Below, piece after piece: positions 1 to 8,957 of a DNA stretch of 64,000 nucleotides. The DNA is from an uncultured Bacteroidales bacterium (GTDB lineage: Bacteria; Bacteroidota; Bacteroidia; Bacteroidales; Paludibacteraceae), in the NCBI GenBank assembly GCA_900319995.1, contig ONQO01000001.1, positions 34,056-98,055 on the forward strand, read 5' to 3'. The first letter of the stretch is position 1. Each line of letters opens with the position of its first letter. Below the pieces are notes generated by a model. That model ran no database searches. It saw only the letters and a list, made by a program, of their open reading frames with translations, and was not told where the DNA came from. A program made the position numbers and the translations under genes.

Positions 1-91
1 ATCGAGTAAGACTCAAAGTTAGGAAGAGTGTCTACTAACTTAGGTAAATAATCAAAAAACTGGCTACTAATTTTAGGAAAAGTCACCCTTT
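1..91. other. Window edge, non-coding 3' flank of hppA
   Basis: This short stretch lies downstream of the hppA stop codon. It contains two similar segments, CTACTAACTTAGG near 32 and CTACTAATTTTAGG near 64. I see no gene and no convincing terminator hairpin in it. Confidence 0.5.
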
Positions 92-2305
92 TTACAACAG
101 GTGGTAGGCAACAGTCAAACCTGCCATTACAATCGACACCATCGACATCAGTTTGATGAGGATGTTCAGGGAGGGACCGGATGTGTCTTTGAATGGGTCG
201 CCCACTGTATCACCTACCACTGTAGCTTTGTGGCAGTCACTACCCTTTCCTCCGAAATGACCTTCCTCCACATATTTCTTGGCATTATCCCAAGCACCTC
301 CGGAGTTGGCCATGAAGACTGCGAGAACGAATCCCGTTGCCAAACCTCCGATAAGCAATCCTAATACACCGGCCACACCCAATACAAGACCGGTTATGAT
401 GGGCACTACTATCGCAAGGATTGATGGTAATAACATCTCATGTTGCGCACCTTTGGTAGAAATAGCCACACAACGAGCATAATCCGGATCCGCCTTGCCT
501 TCCAAAATACCCTTGATCGTCTGGAATTGGCGACGTACCTCCTCTACCATTTTCTGTGCGGCGCGGCCTACTGCGTTCATCGTCAATCCGCAGAAAAGGA
601 ACGCCATCATCGAACCAATGAAGATTCCCACCAGCACTATCGGGTTCATGAGATTGACATTATAGGCATCCATAAAATCGACAAGTGTCGCTTTGGCGGC
701 TTCTACACCATTCGGCAACGCTTCGCCTGTACGGATTAGCGCAATCTTGATTTCCTCCACATACGATGCCAAAAGAGCCAAGGCCGTGAGAGCCGCCGAA
801 CCTATAGCAAATCCCTTTCCGGTAGCCGCTGTTGTATTTCCCAACGCATCGAGCGCATCGGTACGCTGACGAACCTCGGCAGGCAGACCTGACATCTCCG
901 CATTACCGCCGGCATTATCGGCTATCGGACCATATGCGTCTGTAGCAAGCGTGATTCCCAAAGTCGAGAGCATGCCCACGGCCGCAATTCCAATGCCATA
1001 GAGACCCATTGACAGATTCGCCGCCGAGAACTCCACATGGAATCCGTTCGCGCACAAGTACGCTAATATAATCGCTACTCCTACCGTGACCACCGGAATA
1101 GCCGTGGAAAGCATGCCAAGTCCCAAACCGCTAATAATAACGGTTGCAGGTCCGGTCTGTGAACTCTCACTCACTTTCTGCGTGGGCTTATAACTCTGAG
1201 AAGTGTAGTATTCCGTTGATTTGCCTATGATTACACCAGCCAACAGACCGACCACTACAGAAAGGCTTACCTGCCACCACTGATTGGTTTCCGTGCCAAA
1301 CAACCACGCAAAGATACCAAACGTCACGCCTGCAATCAAGAATGCTGCCGTGTTCGTTCCGATACTCAACGCACGGAGCAACTCTTTCATGCCCGCTCCC
1401 TCTTTCGTCTTCACCATGAATATACCGATGAGCGAAAGTAAAACTCCACAGGCGGCAATCAGAGAGGGCGCCAAAACTGCCTTTAACTGCATGCCCTCCA
1501 CAGCCGCGCCGGCAAAGGCCGATGCACCCAACGCCATAGTAGCCAGGATGGAACCGGCATACGACTCATATAGGTCTGCGCCCATACCGGCCACATCGCC
1601 GACATTATCGCCCACATTGTCAGCTATCGTGGCTGGGTTACGGGGATCATCTTCGGGTATATTATACTCCGTCTTGCCGACAAGGTCTGCTCCTACGTCT
1701 GCCGCTTTAGTGTATATACCGCCGCCGACACGGGCAAACAACGCCTGCGTCGATGCACCCATACCGAAAGTCAGCATGGTCGTCGTGATAGTAATAAGAT
1801 TCGCCTCCGCGCCTACCAACTCAAGCAACCCGGTACTATTAAGAATAAGAAACCAACCGGCTATATCCAGTAGCGCCAGTCCGACAACAGTCAGTCCCAT
1901 CACAGCGCCCGAACGAAAAGCCACTTGAAGACCTGCGTTCAAACTCTGACGAGCCGCATTTGCCGTGCGAGCCGAAGCGTATGTGGCGGTTTTCATACCG
2001 AAGAAACCTGCTAAACCGGAGAAGAATCCTCCGGTCAGGAATGCAAACCAGACAATACCGTTCTGAAGGTTGAAATAAGCCATCACGGCAAAAATCGCAG
2101 CTAGAACCACAAAGACGATGGTCACCACTTTGTACTGCTGTTTGAGATAAGCCATCGCACCCTTTCTAACATGCGAGGCTATCTTTTTCATTAACTCGGT
2201 GCCTTCATCTTTTCTTAACATCGAGCGATAGAAATACCAGGCAAAACCAAGCGACAAAATAGATGCCGCCAGAACGACGTACATCAAAACAGATAAATCT
2301 TCCAT
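92..2305 (-). CDS. hppA: Membrane-bound K+-dependent sodium/proton-pumping pyrophosphatase
   Basis: This polytopic inner-membrane enzyme couples hydrolysis of pyrophosphate to export of Na+ and/or H+. The 737-residue length is normal for the family. The diagnostic pyrophosphate-binding segment DVGADLVGK is at residues 203-211 and the acidic motif DNVGDNVGD at 229-237. Residues 489-498 read GNTTAATGKG. The alanine there, where K+-independent enzymes carry lysine, marks the K+-dependent subfamily. Many Bacteroidales members of that subfamily pump Na+, or Na+ and H+, but the ion cannot be settled by eye. PPi made by biosynthesis and by the PPi-forming direction of the neighbouring ppdK gene product could feed it, which is an inference. 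It lies 47 bp downstream of the ABC permease gene on the same strand, with no clear promoter of its own in that gap. Confidence 0.97.
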   Translation of the reverse strand: MEDLSVLMYVVLAASILSLGFAWYFYRSMLRKDEGTELMKKIASHVRKGAMAYLKQQYKVVTIVFVVLAAIFAVMAYFNLQNGIVWFAFLTGGFFSGLAGFFGMKTATYASARTANAARQSLNAGLQVAFRSGAVMGLTVVGLALLDIAGWFLILNSTGLLELVGAEANLITITTTMLTFGMGASTQALFARVGGGIYTKAADVGADLVGKTEYNIPEDDPRNPATIADNVGDNVGDVAGMGADLYESYAGSILATMALGASAFAGAAVEGMQLKAVLAPSLIAACGVLLSLIGIFMVKTKEGAGMKELLRALSIGTNTAAFLIAGVTFGIFAWLFGTETNQWWQVSLSVVVGLLAGVIIGKSTEYYTSQSYKPTQKVSESSQTGPATVIISGLGLGMLSTAIPVVTVGVAIILAYLCANGFHVEFSAANLSMGLYGIGIAAVGMLSTLGITLATDAYGPIADNAGGNAEMSGLPAEVRQRTDALDALGNTTAATGKGFAIGSAALTALALLASYVEEIKIALIRTGEALPNGVEAAKATLVDFMDAYNVNLMNPIVLVGIFIGSMMAFLFCGLTMNAVGRAAQKMVEEVRRQFQTIKGILEGKADPDYARCVAISTKGAQHEMLLPSILAIVVPIITGLVLGVAGVLGLLIGGLATGFVLAVFMANSGGAWDNAKKYVEEGHFGGKGSDCHKATVVGDTVGDPFKDTSGPSLNILIKLMSMVSIVMAGLTVAYHLL

Positions 2306-2352
2306 AAGTTGTGTTTAATTGGTATTAGTAGTATTAATTAATATATTGATTT

Positions 2353-3546
2353 TTAGTTTGTTTTATTAACAGCAGATCGGACAATCCATGCATTGAGGGC
2401 AGACATCAACAACCCAAAGAGTATCACGATGAGCCATGCCATAACAAGCGTTCCGGGCATATAATCCGGCGCAAGGACATATAGATACTTCAGATAGATA
2501 TGTCTTACTATTGTCAGAAATAGCATCGCTGTCACAGCCGACAACATATTGGTCAGCAATACAATCAATTGGTATGGAAACGATACTTTAGCCGCCGTAT
2601 AACCTATTCCGAGGAGATTGCGAATGGCTTCATGGTTTCGTTGTAACAGCAGAAAAATTGACAACATCAACACATACGCAGCCAACAGGCATATTATCAA
2701 TCCGATAAGCATTACTCCGGCCACAAGCATACGCATTAGCCAACCTGCTTTCGAAGCGTTTAATTTGTCTCCCTCCACATTGAGTTCGTGCTCTTCGAAA
2801 TAAGCTGCTATCCGTTCGTCCGTAGGATTCGTCACCTGAATAATAACACGCGACACGGGCGCATTTGCTGCCTCCGGAGCTAACAAATCATTCGACCATT
2901 GTACAAATGATTCCGGCACAAGAATGGTATTGAGGCGGGACGTGAAACCGATAATTTTGCCCTTCATGTAAACTTTCTGCCCGTTTCCCGTAAAAGCCAG
3001 ATTCAGAACTATCGAACTGACCATACTCTCCGAAATAGCCGGAAAACTGGAAGTCGGAGCATAGCCGAAATTATATAAATTAAGGTACGCGCGCGGTAAA
3101 ATAATCGGCACTACATGATCTCCCGGTTGGAAACTCCAATCCTCTGACTCTACATCCACAAAATCTTCGGGCACCGATTCAAAGAACAAATCCGAGACGA
3201 CGTCTATGCCGTACGATCGGACAACCAACTCTCCCATTATTCCATACCGGGCGGGAGTAAACTTGCCAACCTTGTTTACAAACTCTTGGGAACGGATATC
3301 CGCTATCTCTTCTTCTGAAAAGGATGGTTTCTCGCCGCTGAAAGCATGCATGGTGGATACAGGTTTGGACACCACCATGTAATCCGGCTTCATAAAACCC
3401 GCCCTATCGGTCAGAATGGGCTGGATATCCACATACAGTTGGATACCAAGCACAATAATGGTCAAACCGATAATATTGGCGAGCACGAAACCGAAGAGTT
3501 GCCCGACGCTGATATTCTGACGTAACACTTTCCAAATCAATCTCAT
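2353..3546 (-). CDS. FtsX/MacB-like ABC transporter permease
   Basis: This 397-residue membrane protein has one transmembrane helix near residues 18-42, a large extracytoplasmic domain (about 45-265), and three helices in the C-terminal third (about 270-390). This is the FtsX/MacB/LolCE arrangement of permeases that move or signal to envelope substrates. Its start overlaps the stop of the ABC ATPase gene by four bases (ATGA), so the two are translationally coupled and presumably form one complex. A lipoprotein gene leads the operon, which suggests a role in lipoprotein or envelope handling, but this is inference. The exact subfamily cannot be assigned without a search. Confidence 0.85.
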   Translation of the reverse strand: MRLIWKVLRQNISVGQLFGFVLANIIGLTIIVLGIQLYVDIQPILTDRAGFMKPDYMVVSKPVSTMHAFSGEKPSFSEEEIADIRSQEFVNKVGKFTPARYGIMGELVVRSYGIDVVSDLFFESVPEDFVDVESEDWSFQPGDHVVPIILPRAYLNLYNFGYAPTSSFPAISESMVSSIVLNLAFTGNGQKVYMKGKIIGFTSRLNTILVPESFVQWSNDLLAPEAANAPVSRVIIQVTNPTDERIAAYFEEHELNVEGDKLNASKAGWLMRMLVAGVMLIGLIICLLAAYVLMLSIFLLLQRNHEAIRNLLGIGYTAAKVSFPYQLIVLLTNMLSAVTAMLFLTIVRHIYLKYLYVLAPDYMPGTLVMAWLIVILFGLLMSALNAWIVRSAVNKTN

Positions 3547-4139
3547 AGCTGTACTGTTTGATGATAATTAATAGGAAGTGTCTTGCCTAAAGAAGTAGCA
3601 ATAATGCCGAAATGCCGTTCAGATTGCTCCTTCATCACCATTTCCGCCATCACGCCTGCATTCAAGTCGTCAAGATGGCTGATAGGTTCATCCATCAGCA
3701 GGAATGAACAGGGCTGGCTGAGTGAACGAACGAATGCTACTCGCTGCTGTTGTCCCCAGGAAAGCAGACGGGCGGGAGAATCCCATTTCTCTACAATACC
3801 CAATTGTTCAAACATCGCACGGATGGACTCTTTGCTCCGAAAATGGGTCTGCTGATTGACAATCTCTACATTCTCGTAAGCCGTTAGATTCGGGAAAAGA
3901 CGCAGATCCTGAAACAGATATGCCAATTCTGTTCGATATAGTTGCGCCTTCTGCGCAGATGAATAATCACGGATATCATGCCCGTCCAATAGAACGGAAC
4001 CATCATAATCGGTTCGGAAACCTCCGATGAAATGCAACAACGAAGATTTACCGATACCCGATGCAGCCTCTACGCAGTAATTCTTACCGCGCTCGAAGTG
4101 CATCGGGTGATATATGGACACATGAATATCTGTAATCAT
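3543..4139 (-). CDS. ABC transporter ATP-binding protein with degenerate motifs
   Basis: This 198-residue ABC ATPase is the partner of the overlapping FtsX-like permease. The Walker A reads AASGIGKS at residues 25-32, with alanine in place of the first glycine. Q77 forms the Q-loop (LFQD), Walker B is FLLMDEP at 146-152, and the signature is LSWGQ at 126-130 instead of LSGGQ. The switch position, normally TH, reads TS (residues 182-183), so the catalytic H-loop histidine is missing. Catalytic Lys31, Asp150 and Glu151 remain. The protein is also shorter than the usual 220-240 residues. The pattern suggests ATP binding with altered or slow hydrolysis. It starts 13 bp after the DUF4836-like lipoprotein gene and is probably transcribed from that gene's promoter. 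Confidence 0.88.
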   Translation of the reverse strand: MITDIHVSIYHPMHFERGKNYCVEAASGIGKSSLLHFIGGFRTDYDGSVLLDGHDIRDYSSAQKAQLYRTELAYLFQDLRLFPNLTAYENVEIVNQQTHFRSKESIRAMFEQLGIVEKWDSPARLLSWGQQQRVAFVRSLSQPCSFLLMDEPISHLDDLNAGVMAEMVMKEQSERHFGIIATSLGKTLPINYHQTVQL

Positions 4140-4152
4140 GGCTTATGATTTT

Positions 4153-5769
4153 TTACCATTCATAAGCGCCTTCTTCCAAGACAGAATCCCAATCGATTTC
4201 TTCTACCGCCTCTTCTATCTCATCTTCCCAATTATAGTTATTATTGTAACTATTATAACGTTCGTTTCTCGCCTTATCATATTCTAAAGCTGCCTTCGCT
4301 ATTTTCATACCATGCTCCAAAAGCAGTTCAAGCGAGTTCTTGGAATCGTCTGTCAGTACAACCGATAGAGACAACCCGTCTAAATGCTCCGCCTTCAGTT
4401 CAGCATAGTTCAGCAAATCCAACGCATTACGCAACGAACGGTTAAATTGGGCTTTGTCACTATCGTTATCACCGTTCAATTCATCCTGTGCCAGTTCTAC
4501 AATTGGCTCTGCATCCACAAATCCGTACAGATAGCATGAACTCGCGTGAGAAGCCAAATCAAACGGCGAACTTACATCTCCGTGAGAATAATTGCTGATA
4601 TTGGTAATGGAAGTCGATTGCTTGTCGCCGTCGATGGAAATGCCATAAGGCAGATCATCTACATCCATCAAACGGAGAAACGGTTTAACCTTGTCGTAAC
4701 TCATTGGCAACAATCCAAGGAACTCAGGATTATTCGTCCAATTTTTGCCGGAAACGGACACTACTGCTGTACCGTTCAAAGACTTCAGGTATTCGCTTGC
4801 CATGCCGATAGCCAGACTCACTTCTGTCGAATTATAATCTAATTTCTCCAACTGCTCATCAAGCGCTTTATAGAACTCCTCGCCATCTATGCCGAACGAC
4901 AACAGAGCCACTAAGTTTTTATTAGGCACTTGTTTGAGCACATCTTTCGATATCTTTTTAGCCACATCCGGATACTCACTCTCCATATTAGTAAATAGAT
5001 TGAGAGAGATGTCTCCTGATGTAAATTTCAGATTCATTACCAATTGCATTCCAAAAATCTTATCCCATAACTCGTCATTGAAAAAAGAGCGGAATTCGCG
5101 GTCTACTTCACTCTCAAAAGAACGGCGCAACTCGCGTTTCTCTTTATTCGACATAGCCTCAGCATTGAACATCGCTGTGATATCGCCTCTATGTTTGCGC
5201 AGGTATTTGCCGGCTTTGGAGCTAAAGAAGCAGTCATTTCCACTTTGCTCTAACAGAGAGCTATACACCGATTTATCGCTTGAGGAACCTACCAGCAGAG
5301 AAGTGGCGGTCAATACTCCTACATATTCATCATCTATTTTAATCCATGACACATCGCCGGACTCCTTAATCTCCACTTCGCCTTCCAAGAAAGAAGCGAA
5401 TTTTTTGGCAACATCTTCTTTACTCTTGACGGATGCAAGGAAATAACCGTTATCAAACGTTGCATCAATGAAAACGTACATTGGACTCATAAAATCAATA
5501 CCTATCTCCTCCGATTTGCGCAATGCCTTTGCTACCTTGGCATACATTTCGTTCTCAGGCTCAATAGATTCGATGAAATCTGCTATTTCCTCTTTGTGAG
5601 ACAGGAAATTCGATTTCAAACCTACATTTTTAGCATCCAGTTCCACTACTACAGGCGCATCGGCCGGAATGGCTTTCTTGTACGCTGTCTTCGCGCAGGA
5701 ACTTAACAACATGGCGATTACGACCACTCCGGTCATCATCAATCCGCGAAAGGTGGTGAACTTTTTCAT
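4153..5769 (-). CDS. DUF4836-like surface or periplasmic lipoprotein
   Basis: This 538-residue protein has a lipoprotein signal peptide (lipobox LLSSC, acylated Cys25), so it is membrane-anchored. The sequence after the signal (IPADAPVVVELDAKNV and following) is typical of the Bacteroidetes DUF4836 family, whose function is unknown. The C-terminus (about residues 500-538) is rich in Asn/Tyr and then strongly acidic. It is the first gene of the operon lipoprotein, ABC ATPase, FtsX-like permease, and has a clear promoter at 5802-5833. The association suggests that it works with, or is a substrate of, the ABC complex; that is inference from position only. Confidence 0.85.
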   Translation of the reverse strand: MKKFTTFRGLMMTGVVVIAMLLSSCAKTAYKKAIPADAPVVVELDAKNVGLKSNFLSHKEEIADFIESIEPENEMYAKVAKALRKSEEIGIDFMSPMYVFIDATFDNGYFLASVKSKEDVAKKFASFLEGEVEIKESGDVSWIKIDDEYVGVLTATSLLVGSSSDKSVYSSLLEQSGNDCFFSSKAGKYLRKHRGDITAMFNAEAMSNKEKRELRRSFESEVDREFRSFFNDELWDKIFGMQLVMNLKFTSGDISLNLFTNMESEYPDVAKKISKDVLKQVPNKNLVALLSFGIDGEEFYKALDEQLEKLDYNSTEVSLAIGMASEYLKSLNGTAVVSVSGKNWTNNPEFLGLLPMSYDKVKPFLRLMDVDDLPYGISIDGDKQSTSITNISNYSHGDVSSPFDLASHASSCYLYGFVDAEPIVELAQDELNGDNDSDKAQFNRSLRNALDLLNYAELKAEHLDGLSLSVVLTDDSKNSLELLLEHGMKIAKAALEYDKARNERYNSYNNNYNWEDEIEEAVEEIDWDSVLEEGAYEW

Positions 5770-5801
5770 AATATCACGTATTTAATATTTTAAAACGGCT
5801 G

Positions 5802-5833
5802 CAAATTTACAACTTTTTTTTTATATACACAAA
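5802..5833 (-). promoter_or_regulatory. Promoter of the DUF4836-like lipoprotein/ABC operon
   Basis: Read on the minus strand, TTTG (5830-5833) and TAAATTTG (5802-5809) are separated by 20 bp. This matches the Bacteroidetes sigma consensus TTTG / TAnnTTTG. The gene starts about 33 bp after the -7 box. Confidence 0.85.
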
Positions 5834-5910
5834 TTTTTTTTATTTTTATAGCATGTTGACCTTTTTACGTAACCTATTGAAACAAAAAATCAGCCTCTAC
5901 GCGCTTTTTA

Positions 5911-5942
5911 TTTGCGTATGTCATTTTTTTTTCGTAACTTTG
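5911..5942 (+). promoter_or_regulatory. Promoter of ppdK
   Basis: TTTG at 5911-5914 and TAACTTTG at 5935-5942 are separated by 20 bp. The -33 region continues as TTTGCGTATGTCA, close to the extended motif seen at several promoters in this window. The transcript would start near 5949, giving a leader of about 75 nt. Confidence 0.88.
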
Positions 5943-6023
5943 CAGCCGGTTTTTGAGAAACAACAGTTTGTCGTACCATAAAATTCGAAAGACACTATAA
6001 ATCATATTAATATTTTTTTAACA

Positions 6024-8721
6024 ATGGAAAAGAAAAAAAGAGTTTACACCTTCGGTAATGGTAAAGCTGAAGGTAATGCGCAAATGCGTGAGCTGCTAGG
6101 CGGCAAAGGCGCTAACTGCGCTGAGATGAACTTGGTCGGTGTTCCCGTTCCTCCGGGATTCACGATCACCACCGAGGTCTGCAACGAGTACTATCAGGTT
6201 GGTCAGGAGAAGATTGTAGCAGAGCTGACCGAGGAAGTTAACGCGGCTGTTAAGCACGTAGAGGAACTGATGAACTGCAAGTTCGGCGATCCGAAGAACC
6301 CACTCCTCGTTTCCGTTCGTTCGGGTGCACGCGCTTCCATGCCGGGTATGATGGACACCATTCTGAACCTTGGTTTGAATGATACCGTAGCAGAAGGTAT
6401 GGTAGCCAAGACCAACAATCCGCACTTTGTTTATGACTCCTACCGCCGTTTCGTACAGATGTACGGTGACGTCGTGCTGGGCATGAAGCCGGTGAACAAA
6501 ACAGACATCGATCCGTTTGAGGCAATCATCGACGAGGTGAAAGAGATTCGTGGTGTGAAGCTGGATAAGGACCTTAACGTAGATGAATTGAAACTCCTCG
6601 TAGCTCGTTTCAAAGCAGCTATCAAAGAGCAGACCGGCAAGGACTTCCCGAACGACCCGATCGAGCAGCTCTGGGGCGCTATCTGCGCTGTCTTCCGTTC
6701 ATGGATGAACGAACGCGCGATCCTCTATCGTAAGATGGAAGGAATTCCTGACGAGTGGGGAACTGCCGTTTCCGTCATGGCGATGGTCTTCGGCAACATG
6801 GGCGAGACCTCTGCTACAGGCGTTTGCTTCAGCCGTGACGCCGCTACCGGAGAGAACCTCTTCAACGGCGAGTACCTCGTGAACGCACAAGGTGAGGACG
6901 TCGTTGCCGGTATCCGTACTCCGCAGCAAATCACGCTGGAAGGTAGCCGTCGTTGGGCTGCACTCCAGGGTATCAGCGAGCAGGAGCGTGCATCCAAATA
7001 TCCGTCCATGGAAGAGGCAATGCCGAAACTCTACGCCGAGCTCAATGAGATTCAGCAGAAACTCGAGGACCACTACCGCGACATGCAGGATATGGAGTTC
7101 ACCGTACAGGAAGGCAAACTCTGGTTCCTCCAGACCCGTAACGGAAAGCGTACCGGTACTGCAATGGTGAAGATTGCGATGGATCTCGTACGCGAAGGTG
7201 TGATCTCCGAGAAAGAGGCGATCATGCGTTGCGAACCGCAGAAACTCGACGAGTTGCTCCACCCTGTCTTTGACAAGGATGCGCTGAAGAAAGCCAAAGT
7301 CATCACCCAAGGTCTGCCGGCATCTCCGGGAGCTGCTTGCGGCCAGATCGTCTTCCACGCAGATGACGCGCAGGAGTGGCACGAGAACGGTCATAAGGTA
7401 GTCATGGTTCGAATTGAGACCAGCCCGGAAGACCTCGCAGGTATGTCCGCAGCCGAAGGTATCCTCACCGCTCGTGGAGGTATGACCTCACACGCTGCCG
7501 TGGTGGCTCGTGGTATGGGTAAATGCTGCGTTTCGGGCGCAGGTGCTATCCAAGTGGATTACAAAGCAAAGACTGTAAAGATTGAGGGCGTGACCTACAA
7601 AGAAGGCGACTACATCTCTTTGAATGGTTCTACCGGACAGGTCTATGCAGGTGAGATCCCGACGAAAGCAGCTGAACTCAGTGGCGATTTCAAGGCCCTC
7701 ATGGACCTCTGCGACAAATATACCAAACTGCAGGTTCGTACCAACGCCGATACTCCGCACGATGCACGCGTAGCTCGTCAGTTCGGCGCTAAAGGTATCG
7801 GACTGACACGTACCGAGCACATGTTCTTCGACGACCAGAAGATCATCGCCATGCGTGAGATGATTCTCGCCAAGGACAGCGAGGGCCGCGAGAAAGCACT
7901 CGCTAAACTCCTCCCCTATCAGAAGGCAGACTTCAAGGGTATCCTCGAGGCGATGGACGGCCTGCCTGTGAACATCCGTCTGCTCGACCCGCCTTTGCAC
8001 GAGTTCGTTCCGCATGATCTGAAGGGACAAGAGCAGATGGCGAAAGAGATGGGCGTTTCCGTTGAGGAGATCCAGACCCGTGTAGCTCAGTTGGCAGAGA
8101 ACAACCCGATGCTCGGTCACCGTCACTGCTATGCAGACCCGCGCTATCCTCTCCGCAGCTTGCGAACTGAAGAAGGAGGGCAAGAACCCGATGCCGGAGA
8201 TCATGGTTCCGCTGATCGGTATCCTCTATGAGTTGAAACAACAGAAAGAGATTATCCAAAAAGTAGCTAAGGAAGTGTTCGCCGAGTACGGTGTAGAGGT
8301 AGAGTTCGAGATCGGTACGATGATCGAGATCCCGCGTGCCGCGCTGACCGCAGACCGCATCGCTACCGAGGCTCAGTACTTCTCCTTCGGTACCAACGAC
8401 TTGACGCAGATGACCTTCGGTTACAGCCGTGACGATATCGCTTCCTTCCTGCCGGTTTACCTGGAGAAGAAGATCCTGAAAGTCGATCCGTTCCAGGTTC
8501 TCGACCAAAACGGTGTAGGTCAGCTCATCAAGATGGCGGTAGAGAAAGGTCGTGCCGTTCGTCCGGGACTCCGTACAGGTATCTGTGGCGAGCACGGTGG
8601 TGAGCCTTCGTCCGTTAAGTTCTGTGCCCGTGTTGGCATGAACTACGCTTCCTGCAGCCCGTTCCGTGTTCCTATCGCACGTCTCGCCGCTGCTCAGGCA
8701 GCCGTAGAGGACGAGCAATAA
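6024..8721 (+). pseudogene. ppdK: Pyruvate, phosphate dikinase, reading frame broken by a ~32-bp deletion
   Basis: PPDK interconverts pyruvate + ATP + Pi with phosphoenolpyruvate + AMP + PPi in central carbon metabolism of anaerobes. The N-terminal nucleotide-binding domain is intact, and the phosphohistidine segment GGMTSHAAVVARG carries His490. The family's GHRGCRLGI-type segment should follow MLGHR at about residue 700. Instead the frame shifts at about 8123 and runs out at 8231. The rest resumes in another frame from 8131 ([18 protein letters not shown] onward) to 8721. The span of 2698 nt is 2 mod 3 short of an open frame. Restoring about 32 nt gives roughly 909 residues, close to the family length. 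The missing piece carries a conserved pyruvate-site arginine. Codon use is strongly biased and uniform on both sides, so the lesion is either very recent or a sequencing/assembly error. Confidence 0.93.
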
Positions 8722-8735
8722 GAAGCCTAACCCCA

Positions 8736-8755
8736 CCCTTCCCTAAAAGGAAGGG
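8736..8755. repeat. Short GC-rich hairpin after ppdK
   Basis: CCCTTCC (8736-8742) and GGAAGGG (8749-8755) form a 7-bp stem with a six-base loop just after the ppdK stop. There is no T-run, so it is more likely an mRNA 3'-end stabiliser or a small palindromic element than a terminator. Confidence 0.5.
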
Positions 8756-8767
8756 AGTAAGGATAAC

Positions 8768-8804
8768 ACAACGCACTCCCGAATGAGAGTGCGTTGTTAT
8801 TTTG
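8768..8804 (+). terminator. Rho-independent terminator of ppdK
   Basis: An 11-bp perfect stem, ACAACGCACTC (8768-8778) with GAGTGCGTTGT (8787-8797), has an 8-nt loop and is followed by TATTTT. Confidence 0.85.
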
Positions 8805-8833
8805 TCATCATACACACAATAAGTGCAGAAAAA

Positions 8834-8850
8834 GTGCATTTTCTATGCAC
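8834..8850. promoter_or_regulatory. Palindrome upstream of the abiE promoter, possible AbiEi site
   Basis: GTGCAT (8834-8839) and ATGCAC (8845-8850) form a perfect inverted repeat just upstream of the abiE -33 box. It shares the GTGCATT core with the larger palindrome at 8910-8943, so both may bind the same autorepressor. That is inference. Confidence 0.4.
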
Positions 8851-8865
8851 AATTTTACAATTTTA

Positions 8866-8897
8866 CTTGCATAATCAAAATATTTATTGTACCTTTG
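8866..8897 (+). promoter_or_regulatory. Promoter of the abiE operon
   Basis: CTTG (8866-8869, extended as CTTGCATAATC) and TACCTTTG (8890-8897) are separated by 20 bp. The start site would be near 8904, immediately before the large palindrome. Confidence 0.8.
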
Positions 8898-8909
8898 CAG
8901 CGAATTTGT

Positions 8910-8943
8910 TTCTATAACGCACTGATTTTGGTGCATTATAGAA
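8910..8943. promoter_or_regulatory. 13-bp inverted repeat in the abiE leader, likely AbiEi operator
   Basis: TTCTATAACGCAC (8910-8922) and GTGCATTATAGAA (8931-8943) are inverted copies with one mismatch, separated by 8 nt. The palindrome sits between the -7 box and the abiEi start codon. Characterised AbiEi antitoxins repress their own promoters by binding inverted repeats, so an operator role is likely. A mRNA hairpin is the alternative. Confidence 0.6.
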
Positions 8944-8957
8944 ATGATTAGCACATT

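Noticed and set aside
6699-8736. Long antisense open frames opposite ppdK
   Set aside because: They mirror the strong codon bias of ppdK, resemble no protein family, and lack promoters. They are shadows.
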